A stretch of DNA of 64,000 nucleotides from Silene latifolia (taxonomy: Eukaryota; Streptophyta; Magnoliopsida; Caryophyllales; Caryophyllaceae): assembly GCF_048544455.1 (NCBI RefSeq), contig NC_133530.1, positions 20,265,748 to 20,329,747 of the forward strand, in the 5' to 3' direction. The notes below the pieces were generated by a model. That model saw nothing but the letters and a program-made list of their open reading frames with translations. It did no database searches and was not told the DNA's origin. Positions 22,593-32,600 of the stretch are shown in pieces. Made by a program: the position numbers and the translations under genes. Positions within the stretch are counted from its first letter, which is position 1, and each line of letters starts with the position of its first letter.

Positions 22593-23858
22593 TTATATTG
22601 TGGACTTTTCATCGGAATCATCGTCGAAATCATAATCGTCTCCCATAATATACTTTCTCCATTTCTTACCTTCTTGAATCTGCTCGTGTGTTGGTGGAGG
22701 AATCCATAATGACTGAAATCGTGTCATCGAGAGATCCCCCGTGTCTAGAATAGGTGTTATGGATCCGTCTTTCAAATCAAACACCCTTAAATCATCAGCT
22801 ATATAAACCGAATCTGACTTCAACCCGCCAGGACCACATTGCTCAACTGGTATGGAAAACGAGTCACTTCTTTGCCCTATGAAAAATGCGTGATCTTCAA
22901 GCTTCGTCGTATAAGTCATTTTCCCAGCGACCAAATCAAACCTAAACACGTCCACAGCACGCGTCTGAGAAACACCTAGCTCCCTATTATGATGCCTTAC
23001 AACTAGGTACAAAACCGGATCCCCTCGCCCACCCTCGTCTCCAGTCAACACCAAGTACCTATCCTGATGACACCGCGCTCTCAACTCCCTCTCAAAGGTC
23101 CCAATCTCATAACTAGAATCGAACACTACATTAATCCGAGAAGTGACGTTGATACGTTCTTCAGACATACACATATCCCATAGTTCAACAACCCATGGAC
23201 CATGTTCATTACCATAACAGGAAAGCTTATAAACCGTTTTAGTCTTCTGACAATATACGATAGGTGGATCGTCCTTGTGGAATAGGTTAGGGTATCTAGT
23301 CCATTCTCCAGGGTAACTACATGACCATTGAACATAAAAATCATGGTAGTTCATAGGGGTTGGATTTTCAGGGTGATACCTCGGATAGCAAAGAACTGTT
23401 TCAAGACCGTAGCGTTTACTGTCGAGTTTAATGTAGAATCGGGTCAACGAGTGAAGACCATGATTAGATTTGTCGATGTGGTACTTGTCATCGTCAAACT
23501 CTCGGTCACCATAGATCTCGCCCTTCGTTCCTCCGCCAGCATGGGGATACCCGTAATACATCCTTCCACTTTCACAGACAAATGCGAGTGACCCGCGACT
23601 TGAACCAACGCATAATGTGTCATAATCGATGGAGTATGCATTCTCTATACTAAGCTTGACAAATCTCTTGTCTACAATGTTGTAGAAATTCTCAAAGTCA
23701 ACAAACGATGACTCACTCGTATCGATCGGTACCCGTAGCCATGGTGTCTGTGTCGTTGGTAATAATATCGAGAACTGTCTCGTGGCAGATTTCGTGGTGG
23801 TACGGCTCATTGGGGTAATATGCTTTAGTGCTCTTCGCGCAAAAGCAATGCCTGCCAT
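22593..23858 (-). CDS. DUF295 protein, organellar (DOA-like) clade
   Basis: A single-exon 421-codon ORF. The first 30 residues are rich in Arg, Ser, Thr and Ala with no acidic residue (MAGIAFARRALKHITPMSR..), as in a mitochondrial presequence. Then come the clade's typical PWLRVP start, a CVGSSRGSLAFVCESG repeat near residue 85-100, blades with FDLVAGKMTYTTKLEDHAFFIG and the C-terminal SVYIADDLRVFDLKDGSITP. The last 15 residues are strongly acidic. DUF295 proteins form a KIB1-4-type beta-propeller; in Arabidopsis one clade lost the F-box and is sent to organelles. Absence of an F-box here fits that clade. Molecular function is not known. It is head-to-head with the related gene at 24144. Confidence 0.86.
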   Translation of the reverse strand: MAGIAFARRALKHITPMSRTTTKSATRQFSILLPTTQTPWLRVPIDTSESSFVDFENFYNIVDKRFVKLSIENAYSIDYDTLCVGSSRGSLAFVCESGRMYYGYPHAGGGTKGEIYGDREFDDDKYHIDKSNHGLHSLTRFYIKLDSKRYGLETVLCYPRYHPENPTPMNYHDFYVQWSCSYPGEWTRYPNLFHKDDPPIVYCQKTKTVYKLSCYGNEHGPWVVELWDMCMSEERINVTSRINVVFDSSYEIGTFERELRARCHQDRYLVLTGDEGGRGDPVLYLVVRHHNRELGVSQTRAVDVFRFDLVAGKMTYTTKLEDHAFFIGQRSDSFSIPVEQCGPGGLKSDSVYIADDLRVFDLKDGSITPILDTGDLSMTRFQSLWIPPPTHEQIQEGKKWRKYIMGDDYDFDDDSDEKSTI

Positions 23859-24143
23859 TGGACGACGTTTGCGCCGGCTGTATTCTAAATTTTTTCAATG
23901 ATAGATTTTTTTGAGAAGATTTAGAAATTTTGAGATATATATATTGCTAGAAAAATATATATTCTAAATTATATTATCTCGTTCGAAATCTAAAGCTTTA
24001 CAAACAAGAAAAACTCTATCTTTAAAGGAGATTTGATTTGATTTGATTTGATAAGGCCAAAATAACCTAGACTCGACCCCATTGACCTATTTATCGCTTG
24101 CCCTAAAAGTGTAACAAAAAAAAAAAAAAAAAATTACTTCATC
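23859..24143. promoter_or_regulatory. Shared bidirectional upstream region of the DUF295 pair
   Basis: Only 285 bp separate the two divergent start codons, so both promoters and leaders must lie here. It contains TATA-like ATATATATATTG near 23935, a (GATTT)n stretch near 24030-24050 and an A(19) run ending at about 24133 just before the right ATG. Confidence 0.6.
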
Positions 24144-25286
24144 ATGGCTCTACGCAAGATTATCAATTATTCTCTACACAAATTAAAACCGTATCGACAA
24201 TTTTCATCATCAACAATAATTTCAAAGAACTTGTACAAGTCATCATTGCCAATTTTATCAACACCATGGCTTATGCTTCCTCCTGATGTTAAAGACGGTC
24301 CGAATGGTCCATCTGATAACTACTGGAATATTATCGATAAATCAATTGTCAAGATGGACCGTCCAATAGCACATGGGAGCGTCCCATTCAACACAAAGTG
24401 TGTAGGATCGGCCAAAGGGTGGGTTGCTTTCGTTTGTGATTCGGATGGTAGTTTGTTCCTGGCTAACCCTTACGCTACTGAAGCGAGCTGTCGCAATTTA
24501 CCAGCACCTTCCACAATGTATAGAGAAGGGTTGCATTTTACTTTGGCTGGTGATCCAATGTCAAACAAATTTGCACTTATAACGGAAGATAGGCAAGATA
24601 CAGTTTTTCAATTCGGTCGTCAGGAAGGTGATACTGGAAAAAGTTGGGGCCATGGTGTTCAAATTGGTAACGCCAACGGATGGCAGAAACAATTAGGCCG
24701 AGTAAATTCGATATCTCGGGTGGCGTACAACAGGAAGGTGAACACTGTGTACGAATTACACTTGGAGAACTCTGGAAATCTCCAAATTAAATTGTGGTAT
24801 CCTTTAGAGGATGATAATAACGTGAAGAAGAGCCGTGAGTTGTCTTTGTTTATGGATCCGAAAGTTATCACAAAATATGATGAATTATTTGAGGATTCAT
24901 GGAACCATAATGTCGAGAAATTCCTGGTGGTTACCGAAGAAAATAATTCAAGTCTTTTCTTCGTCATTAGACATTTAGCTAAAGACGATGATGTTCAATG
25001 CGAGACTAAAGATATTGAATTGTTTGAGATTGATTTAGAGGGTGACGGGAAGGTGAAACATGTAGAGTCTATAGGCGATAAGGCGCTCTTCGTAGGAAGA
25101 AATAGTGAGCCGTTTTTCATCTCAAGTAGCAACTGTTCAGGGCTCAAGTCGAATTGTGTGTATGTTGCTGATGATTTCGGTTTCTATGACTTGGAAACAA
25201 AATGTCTTACACCATTTCTTTCTTTTGGGGATCTTGCCAACATTCGTCCTCAAGCTTATTGGGTTGCTCCTCCTTCTTTTGCTTGA
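24144..25286 (+). CDS. DUF295 protein, organellar (DOA-like) clade, divergent partner
   Basis: A single-exon 380-codon ORF with a basic, Ser-rich N-terminus lacking acidic residues (MALRKIINYSLHKLKPYRQF..), consistent with mitochondrial import. Clade motifs match its neighbour in order: TPWLMLPPD, CVGSAKGWVAFVCDSDG, SRVAYNRKVNTVYELHL, IELFEIDLEGDGKVKHVESIGDKA in two pieces, and NCVYVADDFGFYDLETKCLTP. No F-box is seen. The two proteins are clearly related but strongly diverged, so they probably descend from an old inverted duplication. Function is unknown; a role in organelles is inferred from the targeting-like N-terminus. Confidence 0.86.
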   Translation: MALRKIINYSLHKLKPYRQFSSSTIISKNLYKSSLPILSTPWLMLPPDVKDGPNGPSDNYWNIIDKSIVKMDRPIAHGSVPFNTKCVGSAKGWVAFVCDSDGSLFLANPYATEASCRNLPAPSTMYREGLHFTLAGDPMSNKFALITEDRQDTVFQFGRQEGDTGKSWGHGVQIGNANGWQKQLGRVNSISRVAYNRKVNTVYELHLENSGNLQIKLWYPLEDDNNVKKSRELSLFMDPKVITKYDELFEDSWNHNVEKFLVVTEENNSSLFFVIRHLAKDDDVQCETKDIELFEIDLEGDGKVKHVESIGDKALFVGRNSEPFFISSSNCSGLKSNCVYVADDFGFYDLETKCLTPFLSFGDLANIRPQAYWVAPPSFA

Positions 25287-26034
25287 CGTTTTTCTATTAA
25301 ATTGGTTATTTACGTTTGATTAAAATATTCTTCGCAAGAAAATAAAAACGTCTAGTATTGCCTTTAGATTTTATCCTTATTTCTAGCTAATTATTGCATC
25401 AAGGTTGAATCGGTGTTTTTATGCTTTCATTTCTTATGTTCTACAGAGTTTTCATTTGTGATGGTGCCAATGTTTTCGAAAAATAAAACTATGTTGCCAA
25501 TGTGCCTTGTACGAGAAACCATGGGATGTGTTAGAGAACAGATGTACACGGGGAAAACAATAATTGAATTACACCTAATCGACCTCACTTTCTTAATAGA
25601 ACAATTCGACCTTTATATTAGCGTCTGAGCGTGCACAGTCGCTTCATATCCCCGTCTTCTAGTTCATATGGACAATATCCCATGTGTGGAGTTTTTCCTA
25701 AGCGAGCAATTATTGAGTAATATAATCTTCGCTCGCTGGTTCAGAGATGCAAGGATTTGATAGTTCTGGACGGTTGGGCTGTGCATATTGATCACATATA
25801 TAGAGAGGCTAATCGGGCTACAGATTGACTAGCTATAGTAAAACCCTCTTTTAGAGTTGCTGCCGGTTTTTCCTTTGCGTAAACTCTTGCAGCAATTTGT
25901 ATTGTAATAGTCATACTTAGAAGTTATAGTAGAAGGTATAAAACAAAATACAAGAGGCAAAGTAGAAGAAAATAAGATAAAAACTTCACTTTATCGCTGT
26001 AGCCATAGATTCTGGAGATGGAGTTATCACCAGT
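25287..26034. other. 3' flank of DUF295 gene with a LINE RNase H scrap
   Basis: After the probable 3' UTR, the plus strand at about 25740-25960 reads through the words DGWAVHIDHIYREANRATD (one stop follows), like the C-terminus of the RNase H of plant L1 LINEs. It is 5'-truncated and broken. Confidence 0.42.
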
Positions 26035-26290
26035 TAATGTATTATACAACTGGTTGTATATACAACTTTTTCAATGTAGTTGAACTTTGTTATAAAGTTA
26101 TCGAGTTCTACTAACAAAATTATCGAGTTATGATACAAAGTTATTGAGCTTAACAGAATAATTGTTGAGCTCAATAACTTTTTAAAATAACTCAATAACT
26201 TATAAAATAGTTCAACAACTTTGTGTAAGAGCTCAACAACTTTGAGACGGTTGTACAATGCTACTATACAACTGGTTGTAGGATAGTATT
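26035..26290. repeat. Possible small TIR element
   Basis: The phrase TACAACTGGTTGTA occurs at both ends, with partial inverted similarity around it. The interior repeats AACTTTG/CAACAACTTTG words and TTATCGAG/AGCTCAATAACT. No clean target duplication was found. Confidence 0.35.
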
Positions 26291-26356
26291 TGTGAGTTAT
26301 CACTCTCCCAACATATTACCTTCCCATGTTTAATGTAATATATCAAACAATTCAAT

Positions 26357-26522
26357 ATATATATATATTTTTTTTTTTGAAACCCAAAAGGGTACACTCA
26401 TATCATTACTCAAACAAACAGCTAACAACATCGGGTAAGCTCCCGTTCCAAACAGTTTTTCCTACCGCTACCGGTAGCACATGCGCGAGAGCATGAGCCA
26501 CCTCATTATGATTGCGACTAAT
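26357..26522 (-). mobile_element. 5'-truncated L1 LINE insertion (3' end with poly(A))
   Basis: A 12-bp direct repeat AAACAATTCAAT (26345-26356 and 26523-26534) flanks it. On the minus strand it encodes the RNase H C-terminus (SRNHNEVAHALAHVLP), reaches a stop and ends with a short 3' UTR and an A run (T run near 26370). This is the expected result of target-primed reverse transcription. Confidence 0.7.
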
Positions 26523-26612
26523 AAACAATTCAATTTATTAATAAAGAAGAACCATGTTCGGGAATCGGGAATGTCTGCTCACTACAATTCCGCTACCAAA
26601 ATTTCAACATAT

Positions 26613-28883
26613 TTAATCAGAGTATATCTGGGAAGAGTCCCCTCTGGCTGCAAACCTTTGCAGGTTATGAGACAGTTCAGCAGACAGAGCGAATGCACGG
26701 CCCTGTCTGCGATAAGTCTCTGGGTCCTTAAGCAACTTCAAGAACTCTTGCACCTCATATTTTAATGACTTGATTAATTTATCGGCCTCACGGTTAAGGC
26801 TGTCTAGTGATTTCCCCATGTTGTCAAGAGTTTTCTTAGCTCCATCAAAGTCGTTGGCATCAGCCTGTTTTCTGGCCGTTTGCATTGCAGCAGCAGTATC
26901 TCCACGTGCAATCTCGTTGCCCACCTCGACTGGGTCGTCTAGTGTCACCGGTGAACTCGTGCGGGTCAATGTAACCGTTATAGGTGTATATTTAATTAAC
27001 AAAGCCCGCCCACCGCTTGGCCTGCAGGCAGTAGCAATTATATAAGGCATTTTGCACAATTGACTCGAATTGTTTACAGTAAAATAGAGCAAGTAAAATT
27101 AAAGGTACCTACCTATAGGACAAGGCAACTTTGAGGATATCAATTGTAGTTCGTTCTTTAATAGCAGGAAGACTAAGAAACACGGTCGTCTTAAATTTCT
27201 TATAGTTGTAGACGTTCCCAAATGAAATAGTAACAGATTCGTTATCACGAGTCTGATTATAATTTCCTGCACGCACATCTTGGATTTCTGACCCGAGTTG
27301 GGCAATGGTTAACTGCAAGTCTTGTACAAACACATTAAGGAGGCCCGCTACACAAGATGAAAATGCTATATCCAAAGTCCAATCTTCCATATCTGCAATC
27401 GAATAAGTTCCCTTGTAGCTCCTGGTTGCTATATCTTGAAGCAGCTTTATAGGAAGAAATACAATAATGTCAATTCCGTCATGTTGCCATATGTTTTTCA
27501 GTGAAAAATGGAATTTTTTGGTTAATTGGGATTAATTAGCAAATAATTAGGAATTTGGGGTCGGTTTGAAACTATTTTGGCCCAATGGGTCCACGTCATT
27601 ACTTTGTGATTTTTTTTTTCAATTTTTATACAGAACCGCGAAGAAACCTAGCGGCTTTGCTAAAGTTTACTGGGGTCTGATATGCATACTGAAAACCCTA
27701 AGCCGCTAAAGAACTTGGCGGCTTTACCCCTTAGCAATTGTCAAAGAACACTGCAAGTCTTATAAAATGTCAAGATACAATGCAAAACCGCCAACTTTCT
27801 TGACGGCTTCCTACCTAACATTTTGAATCAATTTTTAAGCTTAATGACTGTTATGAAAAATAGTAAAGCCGCTAAGAAGATTAGCGGTTTTGAAGAAAAA
27901 CTGAAAAAAAATAAATAATAAGTGATGACGTGGAACCATTGGGTCAAAATAGTTTCAAACCGACCCTAAATCCCTAATTATTTCGCTAATTAACCCCAAT
28001 TAACCAAAAAAATTCCGAAAAATATGCAATAATTAAGACTAAATTGAAGGGAAGGTGAACAATGTCGGATGCTTAGACAATACGCACCTGGCTATCATGA
28101 TCATTACCGAGACCAATAGTGTAAACAGGAACATTCGAGACGTCAACAGTAGAAGGATGATCACATCCATTAGTTAGTTTCCCGTCGGACATAAGCAAGA
28201 CAGCTGATGTACGTCCCGCCTTTTGTCTACGTTGGGCCAAGATATTTAAGGCTGTTTGTAGGCCTGCTGTGACATTTGTGTAACCATCGCCTTTTAACTT
28301 ATTGATTAGCAACTCAACATTGTCTTTTCCATACTCGTTCATTCTAGTCAATGGGCACAACCTTCCCGCATTCTTTGAGAATGTGACGTGACTATTGACA
28401 AACGATCAATCGGGCTGAGTTTCTTCACAAAGAAGTTCGTCCATGTTTTCAACTTCTTCAATTTTTTGCCATGGATAAAACCACCCAAATCCAGTACCAC
28501 GACTATATCAACTCCACATCTTTGCTCCTCCTTATCCAACACCATCAGTTCCACTACCAACCTATAGTCGGTCTTTTCTAACGACGCATCTGCCTTATTG
28601 AATATATTTTGCACTATTTTTCCTTGTCCGAGGCCAACTCCTTTTGGCGGTGCTATACATATGTTTTGAGAAAGATGGTCAAAATTATTAGGAAAAAAAA
28701 AAGTTAATGTTGAAAAAGTACTTAGTTGGTAATATAAGTGAATAACTCTCTAACTTTTTTTAATACTTCAAAATTTGAGAAAATAAAATTAAAAAAAGTT
28801 AATGATAAAGCATTCAATTGAGTGAAAATACCTGACGGTACAGGGACTGGCTCGTCGTCATAGTTCGTCAACGTCCTCACCAT
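26613..28883 (-). pseudogene. vWA gene B: decayed paralogue
   Basis: Exons correspond to those of gene A: 28883-28832 (52 nt), 28652-28088, 27444-27113 and 27021-26613, with conserved splice sites. Three defects make it non-functional. A tandem GTCAC duplication at 28392-28383 shifts the frame in exon 2. The metal-site motif reads DLGGF instead of DxSxS. The last exon stops after FAARGDSSQIYSD, about 100 residues before the end of gene A. Intron 2 (643 bp against 98-138 bp in A and C) carries a MITE. An L1 LINE fragment lies just beyond the 3' end. The lower N-terminus (MVRTLTNYDDEPVPVPS) still resembles gene A. Confidence 0.82.
27510..28016. mobile_element. MITE with ~110-bp TIRs in intron 2 of vWA gene B
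   Basis: Inverted ends begin GGAATTTTTTGGTTAATT and extend about 110 bp (to the CCACGTCAT region). GAAAAAT flanks both sides (27503-27509, 28017-28023). The interior repeats CGGCTTT/AGCCGC words. Its absence from the short equivalent introns of genes A and C confirms it as an insertion. Confidence 0.75.
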
Positions 28884-29655
28884 TTTGTTTGATATCTATG
28901 AACAATAATGCTCTTATATTAATGGGATATTTATGAGATAGTTAGGTCAGTTTCGCTTCATCAAATTTTTTAATTCTATTAGGTCAGCTTTTACCAACTC
29001 TACATTTACATTTTTTCCAATTTTACTTCGTACCTTTGGTTGCACTTGCTCCGATATAGATAAATCATCTCAACCAAAACCTTAAACTAATATATAGTTG
29101 CGGCCCAACTATTAAATTTATACCCTATTAGGATGATATATTAAAACTCAATTCATTTTACCCGAGACTTACAAATAAACCTGGCAAATGGGTCATCTGG
29201 GTCGGGTTTGAGTTGGGCGGTTTTCAAGTCAACAATTTATCGGGTCATTTTTGGGCCGGGTCACTCCAGACCGATCATCTAGGGTTGGGTCGTTCTAGGC
29301 AGAATTTTGCTTTAAAGAAGTCCGCTCATTGTGGGTCTATCGGGTCCCTTTTGGCTCGGGTCTATTGAGTCAAGTTCGGGTCACTTTTCGAGTCATTTTT
29401 GAGTCCCGTATCAGCCTTATCAGATCGTCACCTTTGCCTGTTCTACCCACAAGACGACTGTCGCTGTCAGCTTGGACTCGAAGCATAAGATGATCCGTGA
29501 ATAAGTCTAGTTCTAAACTCCAACCCTTGGTTATGATCATGTTTCACACACAGCCGAGAGATCTAAGCTCCTAGGCTCCGACATCATATTTACTCGAGGA
29601 AATATTATCAGAGTAAATGATTATTATCGGCCATTAGGATTTGTTCTTTTTAATT
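28884..29655. other. Between vWA B and C; GGGTC-rich degenerate repeat
   Basis: Upstream of gene B and downstream of gene C. At 29175-29420 there are many GGGTC/CGGGT words, like other non-coding patches here. No gene seen. Confidence 0.5.
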
Positions 29656-32600
29656 TTAATACTTGGAATTAAGGAAAGCTGGAAAAAATACAGAAAACAA
29701 GAGACAATTTGAGCTTACTTTGATACTAGTGCTCTGCTCAAATTCTATGGCTTGGTTGGCAAACAGGGCGACGAGAGGTATGGCAAGTGCGAATAGCTGG
29801 GACGCGTCCCCTCTCGCTGCAAACCTTTGCAGGTTATGAGACAGTTCAGAGGAAAGAGCGAATGCACGACCCTCTCTGAGATAACACTTGGGGTCCATGA
29901 GCAACCTCGAGAACTCTTGCACCTCATATTTCAATGTCTTGATTAATGTATCTGCCACACGGTTAACATTGTCCAGTGATTTCCTCACGTTTTCGAGAGT
30001 TTTCTTAGCTCCGTTGAAGTCGTTGGCGTCAGCCTGATTTCTGGCCATTTGCATTGCAGCAGCAATATCGCCACGTGCGATTTCACTGCTCACCTCAACT
30101 GGATCTACTGTCACTGGTGAACTTGTGCGGGTCATTGTAGCCGTTATAGGCGCTGATTTAATCAAAGCTCCCCCACCGCTTGGCCTGCATGCAATAGCAC
30201 TTATGTAAGACATCTTCACACAAGTCAGTTTAATTATTTATAGAAAAAAAAAGGTACCTGTAGGAGAAGGCGAGTTTGAGGATATCCATTGCCATTCGTT
30301 CTTCAACAGGGGGAAGACTAAGAAACACGGTGGTGCTGCGTTTCTCACGGTTGTAGAGATCCCCAAATGAAATCGTAACAGAATCATTAACACGGGCCTG
30401 ATTATAACTCCCTGCGTGCACTTCCTGGATTTCTGATTCATTTTGTGTGATGGTCAGTTCCAAGTCTTGTACAACCACACTTAGGAGCCCCGCCAGACAT
30501 GATGAAAATGCTATATTCAAACTCGATCCTTTCACATCTGCAATCGAATAAGTTCCCTTGTCGCTTCTGCTTGCTATATCTTGAAGCAGCTTTATAGCAA
30601 GAAATACAGTTCAATCATGTTGCCATATTTATTTCAGTAAAAAATGTGAAAAATTAAGACAATTGAATGGAAGATATACACACACACCTGGCTATCATGA
30701 TCCCTACTGAGGCCAAAAGTGTAAACAGGCACTCCTGAGACGTCAACAGTAGAAGGGTGATCAAATCCATCAGTTAGTTCGCCATCGGCCATAAGCATGA
30801 TAGCTGATGTACGTCCCTCCTGTTGTCTGCGTTGGGTCAACACACTTAAGGCTTCAGTTAGGCCTCGCGTGATATTTGTGTAACTATCAACCTCTAATTT
30901 ATTGATGAGCATCTCAATTTTGGCTTGCCCATTCTTGTGCATTGCTATCAATGGGCACAACCTGACCGCTTTCCACGAGAATGTGATGACTGATAAACGA
31001 TCAATCGGGCTAAGTTTCTTCACCAAAAAATTCATAGATGTTTTCAACTTCTCCAACCTTTTTCCCCACATACTATAACTCACATCCAATACCGCGACTA
31101 TATCAACTCCACATCTTTGGTCCCCTGTACCCGACCCCATCAGTTCCACTACCAACCTATAGTCGGTTTTCTCCAACGCCGCATCTGCCTTATTGAATAT
31201 TTCTACCGCTATTTTTCCTGATCCGAGGTCACCTGATGCACATGTCGCTACATATATGAGAATATGTTGGGTAACAGGCGTAAATATTGAGCGGAAGCGT
31301 GGACCTATTACCCTCTTGCGGGAGTGTAATTATAAAATGGACAAGACGATAATAAATACGTCAACAAAATAGAGAATATGGACACCGATTTTCTACGTGA
31401 AAAACCCCTTTGAATAAGGGTAAAAACCACGGGACCCTTAGGCCGCTTAATATCTCCACTATAAGCAAAATAATGGGAACACAATGTCTTTCCTAGTACC
31501 CACTAGGAGATTACAAATATTATTCTGGCTACCCGGATAAACACTCGGACCCTCAGAAATAATATTCTAAATGTGTGGGACTCAGTCAGAGATTTTACGC
31601 CTTTCCGACTGGATACCGCATCTTGTGAGATTATTTGAGCGAGCACCACACTAACTCTCAAACTCTCTGTATTTTCCTCAGTAAGTAGATTATTGCTTAC
31701 TCACTGGCTTTTGTGGGATTGTTGTGGATGTGGGTTGATTTACAATGCTCCGAAGCTTGGTATTTATAGTACTCCATGGCACTGCACATTTTGCAACTGA
31801 GCACGCAGAGTTTGAAAAATATGTATGCTACACCGTCCTACTACTGACACCGTCCTACGCTCACTACTTCTAGCAAACTCCAGCAATCCCATTTTTTCTT
31901 CTATCATTTAATGCATGTGGCCCCCACTTGGAGGGACCCCATTATTCCAACAATTCTCCCCCTCCCGACTAGGTGGGGACATCGCCATACCCGCTTTCTT
32001 TCGACACACATCGAGCTTCTCCATGGGTAACGTCTTCGTCATCATATCCGACCCCTTATCGTCGGTATGGATTTTCTCGAGCTCTAGGAGATTGGAATCT
32101 AACACATCTCGGATCCAATGATATCTGACATCTATATGCTTGGACCTGGAATGGAAGGTGGGATTCTTTGCGAGATGAATCGCACTCTGACTATCACAAT
32201 ATAGTCGATACTTCTCCTGTTCTTGCCCTAACTCTTGTAAGAACTTCTTCATCCATAAAAGTTCCTTACAAGCTTCAGTTACTGCAATGTACTCCGCCTC
32301 TGTAGTGGACAAAGCTACACACTTCGTAACCTGGATTGCCATGATCTGCTCCCCGCATAAGTCATCGGGTATCCCGAAGTTGATTTTGGGAGTCCGGATC
32401 TCCGGCTAGATCGGCATCTCGTATATCCATCTAGCACGTGGTCACCTTGACCAAAACATAAACACATCTTGGAGGTACCGCGCAAATACCTGAGGATCCA
32501 TTTGACAGACTTCCCAAAGTGCGCTTTTCCTGGATTTGAGAGGAACCGGCTAACGACACCAATCGCATAAGCTATGTCTGGTCTTGTGCACACCATCGCG

